A stretch of DNA of 22,384 nucleotides from Candidatus Falkowiibacteriota bacterium (GCA_016218485.1 JACRDY010000064.1:1-22384); one strand, 5' to 3'; positions 7,079-13,932 are shown, counted from the first letter of the stretch. Numbers and translations are program-made. The notes: generated by a model from the sequence alone, not told the origin.

Positions 7079-7720
7079 ATGAAATTAAAGAAACCTCTGA
7101 CAACAGGCGATCGCTGGGTGGTGATTGGCTTCAGCTGCTTGGTGGTGGCGCTCGGCGTTGTGGTCGGCCTCTGGCGTAGTCGGTCGGTCGTTGCGCCGGA
7201 TACAGCAGACCAAGATCAGTGGCCGCGGTATACCAATGACGCCTACCACTATTCACTGGCTTACCCCGAGTATTTTGATTTGAGTGAAGACACCAAGAAG
7301 CTGGCGCAGCTGACGCCGCAGCAGGGCGATTCATATTTAGCCCAGTCTGAGACTTTCGGTTTGACGGGCTACAATCCCGATAACGTTAGGCAGTATTTGA
7401 GCCTGTATGTGTTTGCCGCTCCGCAGTCGGTGCGGGGCTGTCCGAGTTTGGCAGACTGTTTGGCGGCCTACAATACTACTCTGACCATGACCGATGGCTG
7501 GCAGATCGGCGACCAAGAGAAGACGACCGTGGATGGGCAGCCTGCCGTCCTGGAGCGGGTGGATCGGCCGGCGGACGGCTGGACGCATTTCTATACTTTT
7601 CTCTTCACCAATAATAATTTTTTGGTTTTGCGGTTCACCACCAATACCGACTGGTGGCAGTACGGTCAGCAGCTGAATCGGGAGATACTCTCAACCATGA
7701 CGCTGGATTCTTCCCTATGA
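7079..7720 (+). CDS. Membrane-anchored extracytoplasmic protein, PsbP-like
   Basis: A 213-residue protein. Residues 12-33 (RWVVIGFSCLVVALGVVVGL) are a signal anchor after a basic N terminus, leaving about 180 residues outside the membrane. The domain begins WPRYTNDAYHYSLAYPEYFDL and ends FLVLRFTTNTDWW...ILSTMTL. That layout is common in PsbP-like or DUF1795-like lipoprotein domains of Gram-positive and CPR bacteria: 'YSLAYP' near the start and 'F..IL.T..' at the end. Two Cys (in RGCPSLADCL) could form a disulfide. Its stop overlaps the next start (ATGA at 7717), so the two genes are translationally coupled. There is no Shine-Dalgarno site; the gene fits leaderless initiation. Function unknown. 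Confidence 0.75.
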   Translation: MKLKKPLTTGDRWVVIGFSCLVVALGVVVGLWRSRSVVAPDTADQDQWPRYTNDAYHYSLAYPEYFDLSEDTKKLAQLTPQQGDSYLAQSETFGLTGYNPDNVRQYLSLYVFAAPQSVRGCPSLADCLAAYNTTLTMTDGWQIGDQEKTTVDGQPAVLERVDRPADGWTHFYTFLFTNNNFLVLRFTTNTDWWQYGQQLNREILSTMTLDSSL

Positions 7721-8763
7721 AATTTTTACTCATTTCACCGGTATACCGGTATCTTCGAGCGTTGCGCCGCTTGTCGCCAAGCGCTCAGAGAGTAGTGTCG
7801 GCGGTGACCGGTGTGGAGTCGCCGTTGTTTCTCTATTCGGCGCTGATTGATCGGTCACAAAAGCGGTTTATCCCCGCGGCTCGCGAGAAATTTCTCCGGC
7901 CCTTCCGTCAGCATACACTGCCGCTGACCGACGGGACGCACGGCGTGCGGCTGCACGGTTTTTTTGATTTTGCCCGCAGCGCCAAGAATGTCATTTACTA
8001 CTCGGATGACGAGCAATTCAGCGTGGCGCTCTTGACCGAGCAGATCATGCTGACGCGTGAGCTGGCCAAAATCAGCGGAGTTGATGACACGGTATATCCA
8101 TCGCTTTTTACCATTCACCTGGGTGACCGTCTGCGCCGGGAGCGGCGCGAGGCTTTAACGTTGGTGAGTCGGGTACTCCGGCAGGTACTGCCGCTGGCGG
8201 CTGAACAGCGGGTGATTATTTCGCTGGAAAATATGTGGAACTTCCGCTCTGATTGCTATGAGCTCGGGTCAGACCTGGAAAATTTTGCTGAAATTTTTGA
8301 GTCCCTCGGCGATCAGCCTCATCTTGGTATGACCTTTGACTTTGCGCACGCGCTGATACACTACCGGGGGAAGACGGCTGTCGTCAGTGCGCTCCTAGAG
8401 AAACATCATTTGCTGAAAAAAATTTACCATTTCCACTTTACCGCGCCAGCGGCTAACTACCTGCGCCTGGCTGAGCGGATGCTGCCGTCAGAACATTTGA
8501 CCTTTATACGACTGATCACGACATTGCTGTTCCGCAACCCCGATAACCAGGGAGGTCTGCGCGCGTTTTTCAACAGCAGGCCTGAAGTCAAAGAAACCTA
8601 TCTGGCGTGGGTGCGGCAGATTGTTGCCGACAGCGCCGCCGCCACTCCGCCCTATAACTGTGGTACACTAGAACTCGGCGTGCACTTTCCCCTGACCCGT
8701 CTCGGCGCGAGCGTGGGGGATGTTGAATACAGCTTGAACACGGTACAGGATATTTGTCATTAG
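7717..8763 (+). CDS. Xylose-isomerase-like TIM-barrel protein
   Basis: A 348-residue protein whose core matches the sugar-phosphate isomerase/epimerase (AP endonuclease 2) barrel: VIISLENMWNF with the metal-site Glu, LGMTFDFAHALIHYRG with Asp and His, and KIYHFHFTAP with the next His strand. LHGFFDF near residue 75 would be an earlier strand. Members bind divalent metal and isomerise sugars or cleave DNA at abasic sites. The sequence does not clearly fit endonuclease IV, which is shorter and has more conserved metal ligands, so a sugar-type activity or a divergent nuclease are both open. ATG 7717 overlaps the previous stop as ATGA; the upstream extension to 7654 is overlap. No ribosome site is visible, so coupling to the upstream gene is probable. 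Confidence 0.75.
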   Translation: MKFLLISPVYRYLRALRRLSPSAQRVVSAVTGVESPLFLYSALIDRSQKRFIPAAREKFLRPFRQHTLPLTDGTHGVRLHGFFDFARSAKNVIYYSDDEQFSVALLTEQIMLTRELAKISGVDDTVYPSLFTIHLGDRLRRERREALTLVSRVLRQVLPLAAEQRVIISLENMWNFRSDCYELGSDLENFAEIFESLGDQPHLGMTFDFAHALIHYRGKTAVVSALLEKHHLLKKIYHFHFTAPAANYLRLAERMLPSEHLTFIRLITTLLFRNPDNQGGLRAFFNSRPEVKETYLAWVRQIVADSAAATPPYNCGTLELGVHFPLTRLGASVGDVEYSLNTVQDICH

Positions 8764-8780
8764 AATAATAATGAAGTTCA

Positions 8781-8887
8781 AAGTTCAAAACCCAAAGTTC
8801 AAATCAAGTTCAAAATTCAAATACCAAAGGTCTAGACATTAAAGCATTTGAACTTGATTTGAACTTTGAACTTAGGATTTTGAACTT
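8781..8887. repeat. GTTCAAA word repeat forming a long hairpin before ychF
   Basis: Positions 8781-8814 (AAGTTCAAAACCCAAAGTTC...) pair with 8847-8887, made of the same words inverted. The right arm ends only 9 nt before the ychF start. This is one of at least seven fold-back word repeats in the window. Confidence 0.75.
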
Positions 8888-8896
8888 ACGTCAATT

Positions 8897-10003
8897 ATGT
8901 CTCTCTCCATCGGTATCGTCGGCTTGCCCAATGTTGGCAAGTCCACATTGTTTAAGGCGTTGACCAAAAATCCCATTGATATCGCCAACTATCCGTTTTG
9001 CACTATCGCGCCCAATGTCGGCGTGGTGGAAGTGCCGGATGATCGGTTACAGCAGTTAGCGGTTGTTTCAAAATCGGAAAAAATAATTCCGACGGTGATT
9101 GAGTTTGTAGACATTGCTGGATTAGTAAAAGGCGCGAGTGAGGGCGAAGGACTCGGTAATGAGTTTCTCGCGAACATTAGAGAGGTGGACGCCATCGCGC
9201 ACGTGGTGCGGCAGTTTAGCGATCCGGACGTGGTGCATGTTGATGGCAAGGTGGATCCGGTGTCTGACATAGAGACGATCAATACCGAGCTTATCTTGAA
9301 AGACCTGGAAACCATCACCCGGCGGGCGGCAGATCTGAAGAGCAAGACCAAGTCCGGCGCGGACAAAGAGGCGCTGACCCGTTTAGCGGCCGTAGAGAAA
9401 GTCAAAGTCGGTTTGGCAGCGGGGACGTTGGCTGCCCGATTGGACTTAACGCACGATGAGAAAGTATTGATTCAGGATTTACATTTGTTGACTGCTAAAC
9501 CGGTGATTACCGTCGTCAACGTCGATGAATCAGAAATTGGGGTTCGGCCCGCCCAAGGCGGGTCCGCCATTGGCGGAAAATTAGCCATTGAGGGCGTGCG
9601 CGCTGATGATATGGTGGTGATTTCCGCCAAGATTGAAGCGGAGCTGGCTGACTTGAGCGACAGTGACCGCCAAGAGTATCTGACCGAGCTGGGTATGAGC
9701 GCCAGTGGTCTTGATCGGCTGATTACTAAAGGCTATGAAGTTTTAAATTTGATTACTTTTTTTACCTCCGGCCAGCAGGAAACGCGCGCTTGGACGGTTA
9801 CGCGCGGTAGCCTGGCGCCACAGGCGGCCGGTAAAATTCACACTGACTTTGAGCAAGGGTTCATCCGCGCTGAAGTTATCAAATGGCAAGATTGCGTCCA
9901 GTACGGTGAACTTGGCTGTAAAGAAAAGGGGCTGCTGCGCACTGAAGGTAAAGAGTATATCGTACAGGATGGGGATGTGATGCATTTCAGGTTTAGTCCT
10001 TAG
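8897..10003 (+). CDS. ychF: Ribosome-binding GTPase/ATPase YchF (OLA1 family)
   Basis: A 368-residue protein of normal family length. The Walker A/G1 motif GLPNVGKS is at residues 9-16, the G3 region reads DIAGLVKGASEGEGLGN, NVDE is the divergent G4 (ATP-preferring), and the C-terminal TGS domain ends GDVMHFRF. The protein binds ribosomes and affects stress responses and translation. Two oddities are visible. Residues about 216-228 (VRPAQGGSAIGGK) are encoded by a twin palindrome at 9548-9577 and look like an in-frame repeat insertion. The last codons and stop (FSP-stop) come from the AGTCCTT repeat that continues downstream. No Shine-Dalgarno site precedes ATG 8897. The downstream four-helix bundle gene is convergent. 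Confidence 0.96.
   Translation: MSLSIGIVGLPNVGKSTLFKALTKNPIDIANYPFCTIAPNVGVVEVPDDRLQQLAVVSKSEKIIPTVIEFVDIAGLVKGASEGEGLGNEFLANIREVDAIAHVVRQFSDPDVVHVDGKVDPVSDIETINTELILKDLETITRRAADLKSKTKSGADKEALTRLAAVEKVKVGLAAGTLAARLDLTHDEKVLIQDLHLLTAKPVITVVNVDESEIGVRPAQGGSAIGGKLAIEGVRADDMVVISAKIEAELADLSDSDRQEYLTELGMSASGLDRLITKGYEVLNLITFFTSGQQETRAWTVTRGSLAPQAAGKIHTDFEQGFIRAEVIKWQDCVQYGELGCKEKGLLRTEGKEYIVQDGDVMHFRFSP
9548..9577. repeat. Twin-hairpin palindrome inside ychF
   Basis: CCCGCC-caa-GGCGGG (9548-9562) is directly followed by TCCGCC-att-GGCGGA (9563-9577). Both have 3-nt loops, and the pair is read in frame within YchF. The architecture matches the twin hairpins at 6067 and 21461. Confidence 0.75.
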
Positions 10004-10507
10004 TCCTTAGTCCTTAGTCCTTAGTCCCTAGTCCCTAGCTTTTTAAGGAAGGCGTAAATGAGTTTTGAGGTTTCTATTAGAAGTTGATCTAGTTCAGCTG
10101 TATTGTAGTTTGGTATTAAATTTAATTTTTTGACGAGCAATAGTTGAGTTTCTAATTCAAACAGCGACCCTTTTGCTATTAATAAAAAACGGTTAAACTC
10201 GGCGTCTGATTTTCTCCCGTATCCTTCCGCGATATTGGATGGAATGGATACAGCGGAACGACGTAATTGTGATACGAGACCAAACATCTCGTTTTTTGGT
10301 AGCTGATTGGTTAAGGTATAGACTGCTACCACTAAGGCAAAGCCTTTTTGCCAGACAATTAAATCTTGATAACCTTTTTGAGTCATAAGATCTGTTTTAT
10401 TTTTTATTACTTCAGAGTACCACAGTAGTCATTAAATTATTCTAAACTATTTCTAAACTATTATTAAAAAACCACCTAACCACTAAGGACTAGGGACTAA
10501 GTACTAG
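9992..10507. repeat. Inverted AGTCCTT word repeats flanking a four-helix bundle gene
   Basis: The left arm, 9992-10038, is tandem TTAGTCC(T/C) words. The right arm, 10483-10507 (CTAAGGACTAGGGACTAAG...), is the reverse complement of the same words. The arms enclose the minus-strand four-helix bundle gene. The left arm encodes the ends of both convergent genes: the ychF stop and LGTRD-stop of the four-helix protein. Confidence 0.8.
10021..10386 (-). CDS. Four-helix bundle protein (S23 / 23S rRNA intervening-sequence family)
   Basis: A 121-residue protein with the family landmarks: LIVWQKGFALVVAVYTLTN near the start, LPKNEMFGLVSQLRRSAVSI, PSNIAEGYGR (the most conserved stretch), FNRFLLIAKGSLFELETQL, and a final amphipathic helix. 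The family (TIGR02436-like) forms pentameric bundles and includes proteins encoded in 23S rRNA intervening sequences and the Avd proteins of diversity-generating retroelements. The molecular role of free-standing copies is unknown. The last five residues (LGTRD) and stop are encoded by the flanking CTAGGGACTAGGGACTAA repeat, so the original end has been replaced or the gene moved with the repeat. It has no ribosome site. Upstream on its strand lies a doubled TAGTTTAGAA (about 10440-10462). Confidence 0.9.
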   Translation of the reverse strand: MTQKGYQDLIVWQKGFALVVAVYTLTNQLPKNEMFGLVSQLRRSAVSIPSNIAEGYGRKSDAEFNRFLLIAKGSLFELETQLLLVKKLNLIPNYNTAELDQLLIETSKLIYAFLKKLGTRD

Positions 10508-10522
10508 CCATTATTTATCCAC

Positions 10523-10551
10523 TTTCCTTTTCCGGGCGTCTGTCTTATGCT
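10523..10551 (+). promoter_or_regulatory. Promoter of the tiny membrane-protein operon
   Basis: TTTCCT (10523-10528), a 17-nt spacer and TATGCT (10546-10551). The leader (about 10558-10618) can fold GGACA/TGTCC and ends in the CCCGGGAGG ribosome site. Confidence 0.45.
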
Positions 10552-10618
10552 ACCTCTAGAGCAGGACAAGTCACTCTTAACGCGGGCGCGACCTGTCCCT
10601 ATTACCCGGGAGGTATAC

Positions 10619-10807
10619 ATGGGGGACGTCTTGTTTGACAACATGGGGTTGTGGCTGGTGGTGGCGCCGGGTCTGACCCTGACGATCCTTTTTTTGCTGG
10701 GGGTGTGGTGGCTCCTCACCCACGCGGCTCAAAAGGGTTGGGCGGTGGCAAAAGTCGCCATGGTGCTCTTCATGGTGCCGTGGCTCAAGCCATGCTGCGG
10801 CGACTGA
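10619..10807 (+). CDS. Small membrane protein
   Basis: A 62-residue protein starting at ATG 10619, selected because GGGAGG (10608-10613) lies 5 nt upstream; the in-frame ATG at 10547 lies in the promoter. Residues 10-33 (GLWLVVAPGLTLTILFLLGVWW) span the membrane, and residues 42-56 (GWAVAKVAMVLFMVPWL) form a second hydrophobic stretch, followed by a CC pair near the end (KPCCGD). No family is recognised. It is the first gene of a short operon with a 28-codon basic peptide and a structured 3' region ending in a strong terminator. Size and topology would suit a small stress or toxin-like membrane peptide, but nothing in the sequence proves this. Confidence 0.6.
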   Translation: MGDVLFDNMGLWLVVAPGLTLTILFLLGVWWLLTHAAQKGWAVAKVAMVLFMVPWLKPCCGD

Positions 10808-10828
10808 ACAACGGGAAAGGAGGATCTG

Positions 10829-10915
10829 TTGCGCAAAGGGTTTAAGTCGGGGCGACACGCCGCTTGGCGGCGTCGCCAGCAGCATCGGAGCAACGCGCAG
10901 AACTTGAGCCGGTGA
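10829..10915 (+). CDS. Tiny basic peptide, TTG start
   Basis: A 28-residue open frame beginning at TTG 10829, with AAAGGAGG 5 nt upstream and 21 nt after the previous stop. The product is strikingly basic (MRKGFKSGRHAAWRRRQQHR, then SNAQNLSR). The strong ribosome site is the main argument for translation. The frame contains a stable hairpin (GGCGACACGCCGC / GCGGCGTCGCC, 10851-10877) that could instead be an RNA feature. It is too short for homology. Confidence 0.4.
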   Translation: MRKGFKSGRHAAWRRRQQHRSNAQNLSR

Positions 10916-11120
10916 TCATGCCCCAGCGCCGTCTCGGGAACAATTTCTCTGGGGGTTTCGGAGTGTGGATGGAAACGAAACTTTCTTGTTCGCTGCCGCA
11001 ATTGGGATGTCCCCATCACGACAACAACACGAGAAAGTGAGGTGATCCATCTCCTCCCGGGGTGGTAGAGAGGCTCTGGGGAGAGCTTCAACGGTTAACC
11101 CCGGACGCATCTGAACGCGC
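10916..11120 (+). ncRNA. Structured 3' region of the tiny membrane-protein operon (possible RNA)
   Basis: About 200 nt without a convincing gene; an ATG frame at 10918-11040 has no ribosome site. ACTTTCT near 10979 can pair with AGAAAGT near 11037, enclosing a GGGATG/CCCCATC stem. CCTCCCGGG at 11053-11061 is an exact complement of CCCGGGAGG at the ribosome site of the membrane-protein gene (10605-10613), which suggests a long-range contact within the mRNA or a regulatory RNA. A strong terminator follows. Confidence 0.3.
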
Positions 11121-11148
11121 AAACGGGCTGCCAATGGAGCCCGTTTTT
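11121..11148 (+). terminator. Strong intrinsic terminator
   Basis: AAACGGGCT (11121-11129) pairs perfectly with AGCCCGTTT (11138-11146), and further T follow. It closes the transcript that begins near 10558. Confidence 0.88.
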
Positions 11149-11300
11149 AAATTATAAATCCAAAATTCTAAATCCTAAGCCTAAATTCTAAATTCTAAAT
11201 TCAAAATTATAAATCCTAAATAAATCATAATGCCTAAATCCAAAATCTTAAACCCGCGGTTTATAATTTAAATTTTTGAATTTAGAATTTTTTATTTCGT
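11149..11300. repeat. AAATTCTAAAT word repeat forming a fold-back
   Basis: Low-complexity words (AAATCC, AAATTCTAAAT) on the left face inverted words (TTTATAATTTAAA, GAATTTAGAATTT) on the right across a CCCGCGG centre at about 11252. It is the same architecture as the other word-repeat hairpins, without a gene between the arms. Confidence 0.65.
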
Positions 11301-11356
11301 TTTTCTAAAAATAAATATTTCCCGCTCAATCCTCCCGAGGTGGATTTCGCTTCGTT
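11300..11356 (-). pseudogene. Duplicated methyltransferase C-terminus next to a palindromic element
   Basis: On the minus strand this reads RIEREIFIFRKTK-stop, a diverged copy of the real methyltransferase end RIEREIFVFKKIK-stop encoded at 11393-11440. The first 20 nt are identical and the rest differs mostly at silent or conservative positions. The copy abuts a palindromic element (CCCGAGGTGGATTTCGCTTC... at 11333-11362) of the same family found beside the leuS start copies. Confidence 0.65.
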
Positions 11357-11392
11357 AGCGGTTTGGTAGTCTTTTATCTAGGAATAACGGTT

Positions 11393-12624
11393 TTATTTTA
11401 TTTTTTTGAAGACGAATATTTCCCGCTCAATCCTCTGTCCGGGGCGAGAGTAGATGACGGAGTGACGTTTGGTCAGGAGCGGTCGGAGTAATTCCGGCAC
11501 GTTCCAGGCTGGCGCCAAGCCGAGGGTTTTAATCTGCTCCAACTGTTGGTCACTGATTGACGGCCAGCTTTTGAGGATGGGGAAGATAATCACCACCCGG
11601 CCGTCAGGCTTCAGGATCTTTTTGAATTCGGCGAAAGCGCGGAGATACAGTGTTGACAATTCGCTGATAATTTTTTTGATCGCCTCGGTTGGTTCACTGC
11701 CGCGCAGCGGTGGGCCGAGGAAGGGTTCGGTGACGATGGCGTCAATAGAGTTTGGTTTGTGGGTGGTGGAGAGTTTGGTGGCGTCGAGAGTTGAGAGCTG
11801 ATAGTTGAGAGTTGAGAGCTGGGGCAAGGATTTGGTTAAGAAAGCGAGATTTTGTTTGGTGTCGGCCATGGCTTTGGGTGAAAGGTCAGAGCCGATGGCG
11901 TTTTGGTAACCCAAGAGCGCGGCCTGCATCAGGATGGTGCCCGAGCCGCAGAATGGATCGAGCAGAACCCCCCTTAATCCCCCCTTAGAAAGGGGGGAGA
12001 CGGTACTTAGGTTAATCATCATCTTGGCGAGTTTGGGTGGCAGCATGCCGGAGGCGCTGTCGCGGCCGGGACGGTCGTAATCAAACTTGGAGTACTGGCC
12101 GAATTTTTGTACGCTCTGGGTTTGTCCCAGGTGAATCGTGTTGCCGTCAACAATCAGGCAGATTTCGGCGCCGTGTTTGAGCAGGCGGTTTTGGCTACGG
12201 TGACTGATGACAGGTTGGGCTCGCGCGAGACGACCAGGCGCGCGGAAATATTTTTTTGCTGCAAGATTTTTTTGACCTCCAAGCCGAAGCGGTGGTGCAG
12301 CGTGAATGGGGGATCATTGAGTCTATAGGTAGAAAAACCAAAGTGAAATTTAGTCTCCCGCAGTTTTTGGCTCGCCAGCCAGTCAGCCACCAGGCGCGCC
12401 GTCAACGTCAGTCGTTTGACGGACTTAAAAATTTTGCCGATTTTAATAGTGCCGCCGAGGCTGTCCAGCAGCGACTCGGCATCAAGTTTGGCCGCACTGT
12501 CTATCAGCGCTACTTCAGGAGAAAATTTTTCAATAGTAAAATCAACGCCCTGGGCGTTTAAGACAGTGTAAATTTCCAGGAGCGACAGTTTTGGCGACTG
12601 GCCGAGGATGAAAAAGTAGCGCAT
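11393..12624 (-). pseudogene. Trm11/TRMG10-like RNA guanine methyltransferase, frameshifted
   Basis: Two minus-strand frames form one gene. The N-terminal 156 codons (MRYFFILGQSPKLSLLEIYT...) carry the THUMP-type RNA-binding part. The C-terminal part has the SAM-binding motif LLDPFCGSGTILMQA and the catalytic-type motif TEPFLGPPL. Between them the third frame reads LLKHGAEICLIVDGNTIHLG, then RPGRDSASGMLPPKLAKMMI, continuous with the second half. One extra A in the AAAA run (TTTT on the plus strand at 12189-12192) restores a single protein of about 410 residues. Two repeat insertions are read in frame: SPLSKGGLRG (from 11970-11998) and STLNYQLSTL (around 11790-11820). The enzyme would methylate N2-guanine in tRNA. 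It may be a true pseudogene, a sequencing error or slippage. Confidence 0.8.
11968..11999. repeat. C6/G6 palindromic repeat read in frame in the methyltransferase
   Basis: CCCCCCTTAATCCCCCCTT followed by AGAAAGGGGGG forms a hairpin and encodes the SPLSKGGLRG segment between MINLS and LLDPFCGSG, where relatives would have a short linker. It resembles palindromic coding insertions of the Rickettsia RPE kind. Confidence 0.6.
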
Positions 12625-12648
12625 AGGTAGGCCTATTGTAGCAATTGT

Positions 12649-12697
12649 TCGCTAAAAAAGAAAACGCCCCGGCAGCCGATGCGGCTTGTCGGGGACG
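12649..12697 (-). terminator. Terminator of the minus-strand orphan operon
   Basis: On the minus strand CCCCGACAAGCCG-cat-CGGCTGCCGGGG (12667-12694) forms a long stem with small bulges, followed by CGTTTTCTTTTTT. Confidence 0.85.
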
Positions 12698-12714
12698 TGG
12701 GAGAGCTTGCGAAT

Positions 12715-12969
12715 TTAGAAGGCATTGTCCACGAGACTGATCAGACTGATGTCGAGGGTCTCCGGATCGGTGCAGTGCAGGATGTTGTCCAGCGCTTGGA
12801 GCCGTCGCTCTTGCCGGAAATAGCGGATCAGCTGATTGACCGCGCCCCGTTTGGTTCTGGTGTGTCGCCACCGGAGATTGCAGCCCCGAAAAAGCTCGTA
12901 GACGGCGGAGTTGCCGGCGGTGTGGAGCAGTATTTTTCGTCGTTCTTGGTCGGTCAGCGGTTTGGCCAT
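12715..12969 (-). CDS. Small helical orphan protein, possibly death-like/effector-associated
   Basis: An 84-residue protein with a very strong ribosome site (AGGAGG, then ACACC, before ATG 12969). It is mostly helical and basic: LTDQERRKILLHTAGNSAVYEL, then AVNQLIRYFRQERRLQALDN and ILHCTDPETL. The LIRYFRQERRLQAL segment resembles the 'LIRYAERRGRLDEL' signature of effector-associated or death-like domains that recruit conflict-system effectors. That likeness is from memory and weak. It is the second gene of a two-gene operon, 12 nt after the stop of the upstream gene, and is followed by a strong terminator. If it is an adaptor, the partner should be elsewhere in the genome. Confidence 0.6.
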   Translation of the reverse strand: MAKPLTDQERRKILLHTAGNSAVYELFRGCNLRWRHTRTKRGAVNQLIRYFRQERRLQALDNILHCTDPETLDISLISLVDNAF

Positions 12970-12981
12970 GGTGTCCTCCTC

Positions 12982-13359
12982 TCACATTGTGTAGGCTGTG
13001 CTGACGGATGTTATCGCGGCAGTCCGGTGGGGAGCACGTGTCGGCATCGGCTGGATCGCTATGACAATATCACCGCAGAAGACCTGGAAAGTAACGGTGA
13101 TCTCTGGTGGCACTATCAGTGGTTCCCCCAGAGCGATCGTTTGCCACTCGCCGCCATTGCCACGGACCTGAATTCTGTCTTTACTCGATGCTGCCGCGAT
13201 CAGGTATGTCGTTGCGTGATCAGTCGCCGGAAACGTGAATTCCCCTGCCGGCATGAAGCAGAAGCCTTCTGTGTCGGCCTGCTGTGCCGCAGTCATTTCT
13301 ACGATCACCAGCTGTGGTTCGCCGTTTTCAGCCGGAGCGTAGAGTATTGTTCGTCCCAT
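12982..13359 (-). CDS. Beta-rich orphan protein
   Basis: A 125-residue protein starting at 13359 behind GGAGG. The sequence alternates short strands (TILYAPAENGEPQLVIVEM, TYLIAAASSKDRIQVRGNGG, LIVPPEITVTFQVFCGDIVI), suggesting a small all-beta domain; there is no signal peptide or membrane segment. No family is recognised. It has a good promoter (TTGACT, 17 nt, TACCAT on the minus strand, 13407-13435) and shares a transcript with the 84-residue helical protein. The pair looks like a compact independent unit, as in two-component accessory modules (for example toxin-antitoxin), but neither partner has a recognisable toxin motif. Confidence 0.6.
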   Translation of the reverse strand: MGRTILYAPAENGEPQLVIVEMTAAQQADTEGFCFMPAGEFTFPATDHATTYLIAAASSKDRIQVRGNGGEWQTIALGEPLIVPPEITVTFQVFCGDIVIAIQPMPTRAPHRTAAITSVSTAYTM

Positions 13360-13406
13360 TTTTCCCTCCAGAAGAAAGGTTTGTGGGTATTGCCTGCTTA
13401 GCGCCT

Positions 13407-13435
13407 ATGGTAGTGGTTGAGACCGGAATAGTCAA
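13407..13435 (-). promoter_or_regulatory. Promoter of the minus-strand orphan operon
   Basis: On the minus strand TTGACT (13435-13430), a 17-nt spacer and TACCAT (13412-13407). The predicted start is about 40 nt before the ATG at 13359. Confidence 0.55.
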
Positions 13436-13507
13436 TAGGCTAGTAATAACGGAAAAGTTGACCTATAATTATTGAGGATATACCACATTCAACAGGATAA
13501 ATAGACA

Positions 13508-13640
13508 AGAAACTAGATATTAGAAACTAGAAATTGCCGGAAAGCATGGTCTTTTCAGCCAAAAACTGATCCCCTCCCCAGGCGGGCAGGCCGCCTCGGG
13601 TGGAAATTTCTAATTTCCAATTTCTAATTTCCAGTTTCTC
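13508..13640. repeat. GAAACTAG/TTTCTAATTTCC fold-back word repeat
   Basis: Left words (GAAACTAGATATTAGAAACT) face inverted words (AATTTCTAATTTCCAATTTC...) across a loop that contains a GC palindrome (AGGCGG-gcagg-CCGCCT at 13579-13595). No gene is seen between 13436 and 13826; the rest of this stretch is AT-rich spacer with a short TCCCGC-tta-GCGGGA hairpin near 13786. Confidence 0.65.
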
Positions 13641-13826
13641 ATTAATCATCCACCAATGAATGGAAATAAGTAATTTGTAGGAATTACAGCAATACGTGTT
13701 AAAATATACCTTCTTGATTTCCCACCGAACTCGTGATAAGCTAGCCATACACAATTATCCGGACCTTTTCCACATCCCGTCCCGCTTAGCGGGATTGAGG
13801 ATAATTTAGCTAAATTAAGCTAAATT

Positions 13827-13882
13827 AAAGATGTCCGCCAGAGTTTTTCTTTTGAAATTCGGGCATCTTTTGCCCGCTTTTT
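13827..13882 (+). promoter_or_regulatory. Possible attenuator in the rpsF leader
   Basis: CGGGCA (13860-13865) and TGCCCG (13871-13876), followed by CTTTTT, form a compact terminator. Upstream AAAGATG (13827-13833) pairs perfectly with CATCTTT (13864-13870), and CCG/CGG extends that stem, so the two folds are mutually exclusive. A CCG lies in this region, as in known S6:S18 leader motifs, which suggests autoregulation by S6/S18. The fit is inferred by eye. Confidence 0.45.
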
Positions 13883-13932
13883 AATTAAATTTAATAAATA
13901 GTTTAACTTCTTAATAATAAGACTATTGTACT

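Noticed and set aside
9992..10038. Regular TTAGTCC repeats as a CRISPR-like array
   Set aside because: Units are 7-8 nt with no spacers and no cas genes; they are low-complexity word repeats.
10515..10523. TTATCCACT resembles a DnaA box
   Set aside because: Single near-match with no cluster, AT-rich unwinding region or dnaA/dnaN neighbours; it lies beside a promoter.
10918..11040. 40-codon frame after the basic peptide
   Set aside because: No ribosome site and composition unlike a protein; the region folds well, so an RNA role is preferred.
12679..13401. 240-codon plus-strand frame opposite the orphan pair
   Set aside because: The minus strand has promoter, ribosome sites and terminator in the right places; the plus frame has none.
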